A DNA stretch of 64,000 nt from Bisporella sp. PMI_857 (taxonomy: Eukaryota; Ascomycota; Leotiomycetes; Helotiales; Helotiaceae): assembly GCA_021307315.1 (NCBI GenBank), contig JAJSPD010000007.1, positions 620,001 to 684,000 on the forward strand, in the 5' to 3' direction. Under the pieces are notes generated by a model. It was given only the letters and a program-made list of their open reading frames with translations. It ran no database searches and had not been told where the DNA came from. Shown piece after piece: positions 12,530-23,134 of this stretch. Position numbers and translations under genes: made by a program. Every line of letters begins with the position of its first letter. Positions within the stretch are counted from its first letter, which is position 1.

Positions 12530-12739
12530 ATGTCTAGGGCTGCATATGTAAGCTGGCACGGAGCAACTAATATAAAAGCATGGAAAGTTTACGAAGGCGA
12601 AAGAGACGGAGCTTTAGGCTATGTAAATAGTGTGCATTCTAAAGGTGAGACCAAATTCATTGTTGGCAGTCCAGTTATACAGGTTTCTGCTGTTCTGGCT
12701 GATGGAAAGGAGCATAGGTCAGAAATTTTTGTGGCTTGA
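12530..12739 (+). pseudogene. C-terminal remnant of an arylsulfotransferase-like protein
   Basis: The 69-codon frame contains AAYVSWHGATNIKAWKVYEG and ends with VIQVSAVLADGKEHRSEIFV. This resembles the last segment of fungal ASST (arylsulfotransferase) proteins, usually 'YVSWNGAT.I..W.VY.G' followed by 'VQV.ALD..G'. The rest of the roughly 500-residue family is missing, so it is a fragment. Assignment rests on one short block. Confidence 0.5.
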
Positions 12740-13598
12740 TTTTTTAAGGTTAAAGGCTCACGGACAAGATATTCTATTTAAACTGCCGAAGAACGGCCAA
12801 TAGCAAACCTTTTGCATGGTACACTATTAAAGACTAATCTTGGCGCCTCTAATTCTTTTCCACTAGTTGAAGTAGTGTATGTCTTCAGACAGGCGGAGGG
12901 ATTGCTTATTGCAATTTTACATACCATGCATTCCAACAAAAAGACCGCCTTGTGCCACCATTGGTATCGAAAGGTCTCCATTAAGTGATTTTACATCGTA
13001 CAGCGGAATATTATCCTCGCTTTTGAACATCTCCCTCATGTCCTCAGCTGCCGCCTCGGCTACTTCCTTAGCTCAGCCACAAGCGAAACGAAAGGACAGG
13101 CTGGTTACTCTCCTGGAGCCATATCACGAGTTCTGGGATCAAAGGGGAGAGAGCTTGAAGGTAGAAGAGGATGGTGTATTCAGCAGGGGTTGGGTGACAA
13201 TGTTGGCGGTAATTGAAAAGTGATTGATGCTAGGTAGAGGAGATTGTGAGTTTGATCTACCCTATTAGTAAATCCACGAACCATTGTCCTTTTTGTTTTG
13301 GGGGTTATTGCCCGTTGTTGATGACCGCTGTTGATGGGATCTCTTTTATGATGGAAGACAAAAGTTTAGCGGATGACCCCACCATCTTTGGCGCGGAGGC
13401 TAGGTGCATTGGAAGGCTGAATTTGTCTTGGTGATGAGATATAAATTGCGAGAAGATGCCAGTAGGATCAAATCGACAACTCAACCAACATCCAGTACAG
13501 GAATCAGTTCAAACATCAAAGCTTGAAATCATGAACATAAAAATTAATATTTTTTTCTCCTTGGGTATCTCTGAAGCACACAAACGCCATGAGGCAAA
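12740..13598. other. intergenic, short unassigned frames
   Basis: A 114-codon plus-strand frame (12879-13223) contains VTLLEPYHEFWDQRGESLKV, which I do not recognise. It has no partner exon or homology clue, so I do not call it a gene. The pot1 3' end lies immediately to the right. Confidence 0.4.
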
Positions 13599-15930
13599 TC
13601 ACACAATGTTCACTCCAAATAAGCCGAATCTCCTCTCCCATCGCTTTCCCTTCCCATCATTTCCATTCCCGGCTGTGGCTTTGGATGGATCTGGCTCATC
13701 GACCTTTACGCCGTATTGCTTTATGCAACAAGCGAACGGCTTATTCTTCACGGGGGGATGATACACATCTATCTTATTGACTGTCCATCCTGCGTTTAAG
13801 GAGCGCTCTTCAAGAGATTTTAAGGCAGGAATATTATCCTCATCATCGCTGTTAATGTTTGGTTGTGCTCCGGGCCTTATCATTGGTGAAGAAGCGGGTT
13901 CCTCAGAGAATGAGGAGGGCACAACTTGCTGTTTTTGCATCAGAGCAGATTTCTGCTCCTCAAGGTCGCCCCATAGTATGCATAAGCGCTCCTTTAGCTC
14001 CGCGAGCAAAGAGGGATTAGTTCGAAGACTAGCTGAGTCAATTTGAGGGTCAAAAAATGCCTTGAAATATACGTACTTCTCAGCATCTATATCGAGTAGC
14101 CCTTGCCCAGAGAGATTGTCGACAACTAACCACATTCGCTCCTTAGGCAGCTGGCTATCACTGTCCTCAACTTCTAGAGCGAATCTCCATTCCCACTTCT
14201 TCACCCCGAAGCCTTTTCCGGCTTTGAAGATGCGCATATCTTCTTCTCGATTTGTGCCTTCGCCTTCACTGTGATCCGATAACATATCATATTCCGTGAC
14301 TCGCCGTCCGACAGCAAAATCTACTATTTTGTGCGGAAAATATCCTACAACACGGACGTTGGCTCGATACTTGTTGTTGACAAACGGCAAGACGATCACC
14401 TGATCTGAGTTGGGCAGAATGTACTCTTGTGGTTTCGTGATCTGCGCGATTCGCAAAGCAGCTTTGTCTAAATAGCTGCATTTCACTATGCTTGTGGTTA
14501 GTATTTCCAAAAGTTCATAAAAGTTCAAACTCACCATGTTCATTCAGATCAGGTCTCACTTGTGGTGCAGCTTCAACTGGCTTTTGAAGCGCAGCTCCTG
14601 CGGCTATAAGTTGTCCAGCCTCCCGTCTTTTTTTTCGACGCTTCTTAGAATTAGACTTTTCCTCCACGGGCTCTTCAATTGCTCTTCGCTTTTTAGTCGA
14701 GTCTAACTCCTCCGTGTCTTTTAGATATTTCGCCTTCTGCTCATTGAACTTCTTCCAATAATCACGTTTTCGGGCAACAGTAGCTTTCCATCGCTCGTCA
14801 TTCTCACGAGGATCTTCAGACATCTGCATGGTCTCTACGTTGACCTTCTCGCCCTCGCCATACAATACCCCCTCCAAGCAACCACCAATTTTGGCATGCT
14901 TGATTCGCACATTTTTTAGTCGCAACCATTCATGAATCTTGACATGTTCGCGAACGAAGAGGCCATGGGCATCAAATAGAGTAAGCTGAATCGTCTGTTT
15001 TCCATAAGGGCCTGGCCAAGTGTTTGTATCATTATTTTTGGCCTTTTTCTGCAGATACCCATATTCATCTCCATCTCGTCCCCCAGTAGATGCATCATCC
15101 TTCCATGAGTAGTCATAGAATGATGGATTGGTCGTGTAATCAGTTATGTAAACAGTAACGCCGATACCACCATCGAAGACTCGTATCACTTCTCCGATGA
15201 TCGTATAGAAGCAATCTGGCTTTACATCTTTAAGAAGACTGAATTTGTCTTTTACTTTCAGCGCCCGGCAAGCCTTGATACGGAAGTCATCAGCTGTGGG
15301 AAGTTCTTCTCCCTCGTCAAGGTCTTTTCTGGTTTGCACTACATAGGACAACTCCAAGGACCCAGGTTTTTTTGCTACAGCTGGATAAGAGTTCCAGTCT
15401 TGCTCGTGGCTGGGGGGATCAGCCAGAGATTGAGGGATATGAGATGCTGCCAAGATGTGAAATTCTGTATGATGGTTTGCCAACAAAGAAACTTGACCGG
15501 ACCATAATTGACACTACAGATCATATGAGCCAAGATTCACAAGGCAAGACTGAGACTGAACCGACCTTGACTGTCCGTATCACTACCGCATCGAATAGTC
15601 CAGATATCTGGGGCATTTTCGTCTCAGGCCAGAGTATGTGGACTTTCAAACCATACTTTTCATACTTGATTGAATTGTCCTTTATCTCCATTGTGCATTT
15701 GAAATCTGAGATGGTCAGCATTTTCGATTGACCTTTTAGACTAGGAGGAGCAAGCTACCAGGTCCCCTAGTTTGGACGGGGGGTTGAAAGTCCGTGATTA
15801 ATCCAATGATGTTGATGAACACCTTCCCCAGCTTTTCGTTGGGAAGCTCTTTAACTTGTTCAATTGTCATGAAGCCAGTTGGTAAAACTGGGTCCGCCAT
15901 CGCCGGCGCTGTGGAAGTGCTCTTCGCCAT
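13599..15930 (-). CDS. pot1: telomere end-binding protein Pot1
   Basis: Four exons: 15930-15759, 15705-15566, 15513-14535 and 14485-13599, giving 725 residues; introns are 49-53 bp with GT-AG ends. The N-terminal OB fold (Telo_bind, about residues 20-150) contains KVFINIIGLITDFQPPVQTR, DFKCTMEIKDNSIKYEKYG, KVHILWPETKMPQISG and, across the third exon join, CQLWSGQVSLLANHHTEFH. A second single-stranded-DNA-binding region follows (DFRIKACRALKVKDKFSLL, CFYTIIGEVIRVFDGGIGVT and YGKQTIQLTLFDAHGLFVRE). Between it and the C-terminal half is a Lys/Arg-rich linker (KKRRKKRREAG). Pot1 caps the telomeric 3' overhang and controls telomerase access in the nucleus. The gene is divergent from importin alpha with 418 bp between the start codons. 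All exons are open and in phase, so it appears functional. Confidence 0.93.
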
Positions 15931-16074
15931 GGTATTTTGGAGTCTATGGCAAGTGCTTGACTTTCATAGCACCGAATGATACACTCATTTGGGGTTCAAT
16001 GACATGAGATATATCCTGTTTCAATGAGCCAAATGCTTGTCACAGAAAATGTAGTGTACCGATGATTTAAGGAG

Positions 16075-16080
16075 ACGCGT
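16075..16080. promoter_or_regulatory. ACGCGT (MluI cell-cycle box-like) site
   Basis: The palindrome ACGCGT lies in the 418-bp divergent promoter, 145 bp upstream of the pot1 start and 269 bp upstream of the importin alpha start. It is the core bound by MBF (Mbp1/Res-type APSES factors) in yeasts. A single 6-bp match can occur by chance. Confidence 0.35.
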
Positions 16081-16348
16081 TGACCGTGTTTGGGAATATG
16101 ATTGGTCGTCTGCTCCCGCCACATCACGTGATTTTGGCATTCTATTTCGGCTTAGCCGTTTCCCGTTGCATCTGCTCTTTGAGCTTCTTCAAACTTATCC
16201 CACTTCGCAAAACATTTCCCTCCCCCTCATAACAACCACCCACCCCAATATCGCCCTCGCAAAATCAAAACATACTCACGGGGGTTCAGGACCAGACTGC
16301 ACACACATTTGAAGAACAACAAGACCGAAGTATCCACACGCCGCAACC

Positions 16349-18356
16349 ATGGCAGAGCGCTACATCCCAGAGCATCGGCGTACTCAATTCAAGGCAAAGA
16401 ACACATTCAAGCCAGAGGAGTTGAGACGTCGTCGTGAGGAACAACAAGTCGAGATTCGAAAAGCAAAGCGCGAGGAGAATCTTGCGAAGAGAAGAGGCTT
16501 GGGTGTTGGAGCAGATAGACCAGGCGCTTCCCTTGGCGCAGAGGCAGATAGCGACGATGACACTGTCCCGACCGAAACACAAGTAAGTTGCCTCACCCTG
16601 TCATCATACTATCACATGCGTTATTCTCCTACCAGCTCGCAAAGATGCCAGTAGTCCAGGAACAAGACGTCGTTGGCGGTCCCTCTATTTGCTTTGCGTA
16701 GTGGTGGGGTAATATTTAGCCAATCATGCCTGTCTTGAATCCTTGACCGCCATCACCATCGAACTATTTCGATGGCAATGGGGCCATGGAACTTTCGAGG
16801 ATTATTCTAATTGATTGGGCGTGCCAGTTTGCTAACAATGCATCTTTTTCTAGTTGAATGAGGATCTCCCACAAATGGTACAAGGTGTCTTCTCCGACCA
16901 AATCGATCTCCAGATCCAAGCGACAACCAAGTTCCGAAAGCTTCTCTCAAAGGAGCGCAATCCTCCTATTGAGGAAGTTATCAAAACTGGCGTTGTTGGT
17001 CGTTTCGTTCAGTTCCTCAGATCGCCCCATACTCTTGTCCAATTTGAGGCTGCCTGGGCTCTCACAAACATTGCGTCTGGATCTGCTCAACAAACACAAG
17101 TTGTCATCGAGGCCGGAGCTGTGCCAATCTTCGTTGAATTATTAGGCAGTCACGAACCAGACGTCAGAGAGCAGGCTGTTTGGGCTCTTGGAAACATTGC
17201 TGGTGATAGCCCTTCATGTCGTGACTATGTTTTGAGCTGCGGCGCTCTCAAGCCGCTCTTGGCGCTTTTGGGTGATAGCCGAAAGCTAAGCATGCTTCGC
17301 AATGCAACCTGGACTCTCAGCAATTTCTGTCGTGGTAAGACTCCACAACCAGATTGGAATACCGTAAGTACTGAAGACAATTACCTGTCATCATTTTCCG
17401 CTGGCTCACATTTGCAGCAGATCTTACCTGCCCTACCCGTCCTTGCTAAACTTGTCTATTCGCTTGATGATGAAGTTCTCATTGATGCTTGCTGGGCTAT
17501 CTCTTACCTATCTGATGGTGCCAACGACAAGATTCAGGCTGTTATTGAAGCGGGAATTCCCCGACGCCTTGTCGAGCTCCTCCTCCATGCTTCAACTTCT
17601 GTTCAGACTCCTGCTCTTCGGTCAGTTGGCAACATTGTCACCGGAGACGATGTTCAGACTCAGGTCATAATCAACTGCGGTGCTCTCCCTGCTCTCCTTT
17701 CGCTGCTTAGCTCCAATAAGGATGGAATTCGCAAGGAAGCGTGCTGGACTATTTCTAACGTTACTGCGGGTAACTCTACTCAGATCCAGTCGGTCATTGA
17801 CGCAAATATCATCCCACCTCTTATCCACCTGCTTTCAAATGGTGATTTGAAGACTCGCAAGGAAGCTTGCTGGGCTATCTCCAATGCCACGTCGGGCGGT
17901 CTCCAAAAGCCTGAGCAAATCCGCTACTTGGTTCATCAAGGATGCATTAAACCATTGTGTGACCTTCTTGCGTGCCCCGACAATAAGATCATCCAAGTTG
18001 CTCTTGATGGTCTAGAGAATATCCTCAAGGTTGGCGAGATGGATAAGGAAGCTGCAGGTGAGGGCGGCGTTGAAAACGTTAACAGGTATGCTCTTTACAT
18101 CGAGGAGTGCCAAGGCATGGAGAAGATCCACGATTGCCAAACCAACGCAAACGAAGAGATCTATATGAAAGCCTACAACATGATTGAGAAGTACTTCTCG
18201 GACGAAGATGAGGATAATGAGGCAATCGAGTCAGCTCTTGCTGGTACCACTGGAACCGCGAACGGCAGCTTCGGGTTTGGTACAGGGGCTCAAGGTCAAG
18301 CTACCAACTCATTCAATTTCGCCAGTGCCAACGGTGGAGATTCGATGGACATGTAA
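16349..18356 (+). CDS. kapA: importin subunit alpha (karyopherin alpha)
   Basis: Three exons, 16349-16582, 16854-17363 and 17418-18356, give 560 residues. The N-terminus is an importin-beta-binding domain rich in Arg/Lys ([20 protein letters not shown]), followed by tandem armadillo repeats with the family's W..N pattern ([59 protein letters not shown]) that hold the nuclear-localisation-signal grooves, and an acidic C-terminal tail ([13 protein letters not shown]) with Gly-rich residues. It carries NLS cargo into the nucleus together with importin beta. Intron 1 is 271 bp, long for this window. Intron 2 is only 54 bp, a multiple of three without a stop, so an unspliced message would still be translatable. 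I chose to splice it because GTAAGT and TTTGCAG flank it and the joined [13 protein letters not shown] matches the family. Confidence 0.95.
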
Positions 18357-19075
18357 TCATATAACATCGAACTACAACTCTAAGAGCGTGCTGACACGAC
18401 TATAACTTCGTTCACCGTACCACACAACAAATAGCCTTCTAATTCAGATTGCCACTCATCAATCAAGCATTCCCCTAAGCCGCGCATCAGTTCCCCACTA
18501 CCACATACCCCATCGCAAAGGCGCTTTCCAAAGCAGGACAAGGCCAACGAAGATTCACCATCATGTATTTTCTCTACTTGTTCACTTACCCCCCGTCACA
18601 TCACAATCGGCGCATGCGATTTCAGAATCCTGGAAGTTTATTTGGAGTTATGAGTCATGGTAGCTTGAAAGCTCCTGACATATGAAAGAAGAAGAAGAAG
18701 CAGAACCAGGAAGGTATTGCACGGTATTGACTGTGCCACGAGATCGAGTATGGTAGCTTGAAAGCTCCGCTCACATGAATATCATGAATGAAGATATACG
18801 CCTATGATAAGTATCATGCGGCAATAGAACTGATGGCGGTGAATAAATAAATAATTTTCAAGTGCCTAGCTGGCTTAACATATACCCTTTGTGAGATGAA
18901 TCTTTCCTGATGGTAATTATTCCAATGTCTAGATGTAAATTAAGTATTCAACTACATTGATAGTGATGCTCCCGAATCCACCCACTTCTCGCCCGAACCT
19001 CGGCAAAGGACGTCACTCAACCAACCTCCCCCCTCCATCTCCATTTGCAGCTCCTAAATCTTTCTCCAAACAACA
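18357..19075. other. 3' region of importin alpha and upstream region of the reductase
   Basis: No coding frame. It holds a 19-bp direct repeat, ATGGTAGCTTGAAAGCTCC, at 18657-18675 and 18750-18768, each containing the small palindrome GCTTGAAAGC-like AGCTTGAAAGCT, and an AGAAGA-rich run between. These may be 3' UTR elements of importin alpha or promoter elements of the next gene. Confidence 0.5.
18657..18768. repeat. 19-bp direct repeat, two copies 93 bp apart
   Basis: ATGGTAGCTTGAAAGCTCC is present identically at 18657-18675 and 18750-18768. Both copies include an inverted repeat (AGCTT-GA-AAGCT). Confidence 0.8.
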
Positions 19076-20113
19076 ATGCCAACAAACATCCTCATAGTCG
19101 GGGCCGGTGCTGTTGGGGCGTTCTACGCCTCCCGACTTTCCACCCTTCCTTCACTCCATATTTCCTGTATCTGCCGCTCTAACTTCTCCGCCGTCTCTGC
19201 CTCTGGTTTCCACATCACATCGCCCAAATACGGGTCTTCCACCTTCGTTCCTACACATACTTTCTCCTCTCCCTCCGCAGCCCGTTCCTCGGGCATTCAA
19301 TGGGATTACATACTTGTATCCACAAAAGCTCTGCCGGACGTTAGCGATGATAGTGAGATCTTAGAAGGGCTAGTCGGGGAACGGACAGCCATTGTGTTGG
19401 TACAGAATGGACTAGGGGTGGAAGAGCCTTATAGAAAGCGGTTTCCTACGGCGGTGATACTGAGTGCGGTTACAATCGTGAGTGCCGCACAAAATGAGCC
19501 AGGCATTATCACACATAATCGGTGGACACGCATCTCCATTGGTCCTTACCTTCCTGGTACCACAGATTCCACGTCTTTGGACACCCCAGGCCGCAATGCG
19601 GTAGCCAGGAATAAGGAGTTTGTTAGATTTTTACAAGAAGGCGAGGTCAAGGACGCGGAGGAATACAGCCATGCGAAATTACAAATGGTGCGCTGGCACA
19701 AGATCGCAATCAACGCCTCCATGAACCCCTCCTCCGTTCTCTCTGGCGGATCGACCAACAACAGCATGACGCTCGACCCCGAACTCTATATCCACCTCTT
19801 CGGCATAATGAACGAAGTCCTCTCCACGGCTCCAAAAGTCCTAGGGACGCCATTACCAAAGGAGTTCGCCACCGCAGAGCGGATATTAGAGAGCACGAAA
19901 AAGAATACGAGTGGCAGTAAGCCGAGCATGTTGTTGGATTGGGAAGCGGGGAAGAGGATGGAGTTGGAGGTGATATTAGGCAACCCGATTAGGATTGCGA
20001 GGGAGAAGGGTTTGGAGATGCCGCGACTACAGACTCTGTACGCGTTATTGAAGATGGCCCAGAATAACAGGGACGCGCAGAAAGAGACGGCAAAGACGAA
20101 AAGCAGATTATAG
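19076..20113 (+). CDS. 2-dehydropantoate 2-reductase-like (ApbA/PanE family)
   Basis: A single uninterrupted exon of 345 codons. Residues 5-20 (ILIVGAGAVGAFYASR) form the N-terminal Rossmann NADPH-binding loop (GxGxxG). LVQNGLGVEEPYRKRF near residues 111-126 and VRWHKIAINASMNPSSVLSG near 205-224 match the ketopantoate reductase substrate region, the latter with the catalytic Lys in WHK and the conserved N of INAS. The C-terminal helical domain follows, with GSKPSMLLDWEAGKRMELE and a conserved Glu in the ME-L-E-x-I-x-G-N-P segment. Family members reduce ketopantoate to pantoate for CoA synthesis, but fungi carry many paralogues with unknown alpha-keto substrates. No cluster context supports one role. 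The start is the first ATG, with a GC-rich CT-tract leader just upstream. Confidence 0.9.
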   Translation: MPTNILIVGAGAVGAFYASRLSTLPSLHISCICRSNFSAVSASGFHITSPKYGSSTFVPTHTFSSPSAARSSGIQWDYILVSTKALPDVSDDSEILEGLVGERTAIVLVQNGLGVEEPYRKRFPTAVILSAVTIVSAAQNEPGIITHNRWTRISIGPYLPGTTDSTSLDTPGRNAVARNKEFVRFLQEGEVKDAEEYSHAKLQMVRWHKIAINASMNPSSVLSGGSTNNSMTLDPELYIHLFGIMNEVLSTAPKVLGTPLPKEFATAERILESTKKNTSGSKPSMLLDWEAGKRMELEVILGNPIRIAREKGLEMPRLQTLYALLKMAQNNRDAQKETAKTKSRL

Positions 20114-20517
20114 AATCTGACGAGTTTTGCATATATGTACATATGTTTATAGAAATCAAGATATCTGATACCCTACTCAATTAATGATTTTTTCCTGTTG
20201 GCAACCAACATGAGCTATCACTTTTGTTATATTTCCACGGAGGCTCACACAATGCCGATTAGCAGCAGAAATGCAAACCATGGACTTGCCCGGTTCAAGT
20301 CCGCCCCGGTCCTTCATTCTCCTCTCGCTTGTTGCAGGTTCGGGGTCCTCCATCTTCATATGGCCTGGTCTTATAGCATTCAAGCCATTCATGCTTTCCG
20401 CTCCCCAACCCCTTAGATACTAACTCCTCCAAACAACCCACTTCCGTCTGCAAATTCACAACAAATCCCCTCCTCACCAAATATCTCTATGCCAAAATCC
20501 ACGGGCACCTTCAATGC

Positions 20518-21403
20518 TTAATCTCCACCCCGAAACTCTCTCCCAAGCGGCGCCTCCCTCGTCCAAATATTCATCCCCACCTTCCCACCACTCGTCACCG
20601 GCAATCCCGCATGCAGCGTCCTCTCATCGCCCCTCATGACCCCATCCACATCCCTCTCCATATTCATCCAAAACACGCCGCTGCCCTCCCGTGGCCGGAA
20701 CGTCACGCCGCGCTCCCACTCCTCATCGCAATCCACCATCTCACACCAGTCCCCTCCTCTCGGGGCATCCAACATCGGGAAATTCGTGCCCCCGCCCGTG
20801 GTTCCAGGGTGCACGTCGACATAGACAAAGAATGAGGACACGCGGTTCCCGCCATGAGCAGCGGAGGCGAGGGTCGGGTTCGTGAACCAGTCGGTGTGGA
20901 AATGGTAGGATTGGTTGGTGGTGTAGGAGACGAGCTGTAGAGGTTCTAGGTGGCTAGGCTGTAGCGGTAATAACGGTGCTTGGAATTGTAGAGCGCGCTG
21001 GGAGATACAGTCCACGACGTCATCCCTGGGTACGGATGTCGATTTCGAGGACCTCGTCTGTCTTAAGCCCTGTGCTCCTGCTTGGTCGGCGACGGCGGAA
21101 TTGGAGAAGGTGTCTTTTCTGGGAGGGTGTTAGGCGTGTGGAGAAGAGATTGGGAGGGGAGAGGTAGGAATGGTGGTGGTAGGGCACTTGCGTGATGGAT
21201 ATAAGATGTTGGCGCTCCGCTGGCGTGAGGAAGTCGGAGATGTAGATTACGAGGGGTGAGGTTGAGATGAGGTGTGTTTTTGAGGCAGGGTGCATGCAGG
21301 TATCTTCTGAAAGCGAGATTGGGACTTGATCCTTTACATTTTGAAGTGCATGGGTGAAGGTAAGAAGGCTGATTAAAGGCGGAAGCTTTGAGAGGATCAT
21401 CAT
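20518..21403 (-). CDS. 2OG-Fe(II) oxygenase, prolyl 4-hydroxylase-like, secreted
   Basis: The start at 21403 gives a likely signal peptide (MMILSKLPPLISLLTFTHAL). The first exon continues to YISDFLTPAERQHLISITQ. The catalytic part contains QTRSSKSTSVPRDDVVDCIS, VSYTTNQSYHFHTDWF with the Fe-binding HxD, and TLHAGLPVTSGGKVGMNIWT with the distal His and the 2OG-binding Lys. This is the P4H alpha-subunit layout. The join between the two parts is uncertain: splicing CAA|GTGCCC to the nearest good acceptor (about 21108) leaves a one-base phase clash, whereas an acceptor near 21077 keeps phase but skips some residues. A frameshift lesion is possible. It would hydroxylate prolyl or similar residues in the secretory pathway; the target is unknown. 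Confidence 0.75.
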
Positions 21404-21801
21404 GTTTTTGTATTTCCGTTAATATTTATAAAAATTAAGGAAGAAGTTCCAACTGTAGTAATGAAAGCAACTAGTGGGGTCATGCTCCAGTCCATCCCAT
21501 GAGCATTTGGGATCAGCAGAGAAAAGCTTGTCGTCCCAGAGATGCGACGGAAAGGACAGCCAAAAGCTCTGAGCGCGCAATCTGATTGGACTAATAGAGA
21601 TGAAACGTGTGGAAGCCGTCTGTTAATTAGCATTCTGAGACAGAAAGTGTTTAGGGGGGAACTCGCTTAGCGAAATGTTCCGAAACGGATCAGGGGTAGT
21701 GTCTGACTACCCCTCCATATGGCTCCAAGTTTTCAAGCTCTGTCTTCGTCTTTTAAAAAAAAAATCGTAGATGATTGATAGAGATTGAGGTATCAGAAGA
21801 T
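21404..21801. other. divergent promoter region
   Basis: Lies between the minus-strand prolyl hydroxylase-like gene and the plus-strand PDI-like gene. No further gene or obvious site is seen. Both flanking products are predicted to enter the ER, so shared regulation is possible. Confidence 0.4.
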
Positions 21802-23134
21802 ATGATACGAACATTGCAACTTCTGGTTCAGCTGGAGTTTGCCTCGAAAGTATTCGCGTGGAATCATGTATCGAGGGTGGAATATGAGGCAAGCTTAAAA
21901 GATAATGTAGCTTTGGTAGCCTGTAAGTCTGGATATCACAGGCCTCATGTCGCACTCGATTTTTCGATTCTTACTAATGTATTGTGTAGTCGTCATGGTA
22001 TGTAGTTTCCTGGGTGATGCATGCGACTCCCTGCTAAGTCACTATCTGCAATGCAGCCATGGACGTAAGCAGAACAACAATACTTCGATGGCAGAATTCT
22101 AATATGATTACTCAGGGACGCAAGTAAAGCTTTAGAACCAGAATGGCTCACTGCCAGCAAACAAGCTTCAAAACCGTTACTCAGTATCGACTGTTCGGCA
22201 GAAGTTGATCTCTGCATAGAGAACCAAGTCATCTCATATCCCGCAATCAGGTTATATGAAGGTGGAGGAAACATCATGAGAAGATATCGAGGACCAAGGA
22301 TAGCTCCTGCGTAGGCGTTCTCCCTATCGAGGTTGCTTTAATACTAATTCTCAATTTCCAGACTCACGTCCTTCTTGTCGAGATCTTTGTTGCCAGTCGT
22401 CTCTATAATCGACAAAAAGAACTTCACAGCATTTCAGTCGAAAGATGAAGCTGTGTTTATTGCATTTCCAGTCACCGGGAGCGAGGAGGCGATGTTTTCT
22501 AGCATGGCTAGCCTGGCTGCTCGCAACCGTGATCGATTCACATTCGGAGTTGCCAGTCAAGAGCTTGTCAAGTCCCAAACTGCACATGCAGGATGTATCC
22601 TGGCGTATGTGACAGAAAATGGGGAGCCTCAAAAGTTGTGCAAGGAGTGGAAATTGGATGTACTTGAGAGCTTTGTAGAAAAAGCAACTGCTCCTCTAAT
22701 CGGAGAGATGACAAGACGAAACGAACTGAAATATCTGAAGGTATCTTGTGTCTTAGCAATATCTCCAAATAAAAAAGCTTACAATAAAACAGGCTGGCAA
22801 ATCTCTAGTATACGTCTTTGCCAAAACAGAAGCGGAACGTGATAGCTTTAGGTCATCTTTGAGAGTCTTAGCTAAGGCATACAAAGATTACCTCAATTTT
22901 GTGACTGTAGACGCCATCGAGTATGCGGAGATGGCGCCTGCCCTTGGGCTAAACGGAAAATCGTTCCCGGCGTTGGTGGTGCAGAATCTTGCAATGGGGC
23001 AGGTGTTTCCTTATAGACAAAGCAGGGGAATCACTGCTGAGTATGTAGAGCAGTTCATCCAGGACATCGCACAGGGGCGCATTTCACCTGGACCTCAAGC
23101 AGCCGCTACAGAGGAAGGGCATACAGAGTTATGA
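21802..23134 (+). CDS. redox-inactive protein disulfide isomerase-like protein
   Basis: Six exons: 21802-21922, 21990-21997, 22057-22064, 22116-22310, 22362-22740 and 22793-23134, summing to 351 codons (350 residues). A signal peptide (MIRTLQLLVQLEFASKVFA) precedes a thioredoxin domain. Joining two 8-nt exons gives VALVAFVMPWTDASKALEPE, so the PDI active site PW-CxxC-K becomes PW-T46-D-A-S49-K: both cysteines are replaced. The downstream LLSIDCSAEVDLCIENQ and cis-proline segment ISYPAIRLYE are typical of PDI domain a, and two Trx-like b domains follow. The C-terminus is GHTEL, an HDEL-type ER-retention signal. At 350 residues it lacks the second catalytic domain (a') of the usual 500-residue PDI. 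A chaperone or ERp29-like holding role is inferred. If the micro-exons are skipped the frame is broken. Confidence 0.8.

Noticed and set aside
12879..13223. 114-codon plus-strand open frame beside the pseudogene cluster
   Set aside because: No known motif; could be a piece of an eroded gene but not enough to name.
20285..20315. GGTTCAAGTCC resembling a tRNA B-box
   Set aside because: No T-stem pairing around it and no A-box or acceptor stem at the expected distance, so no tRNA cloverleaf.
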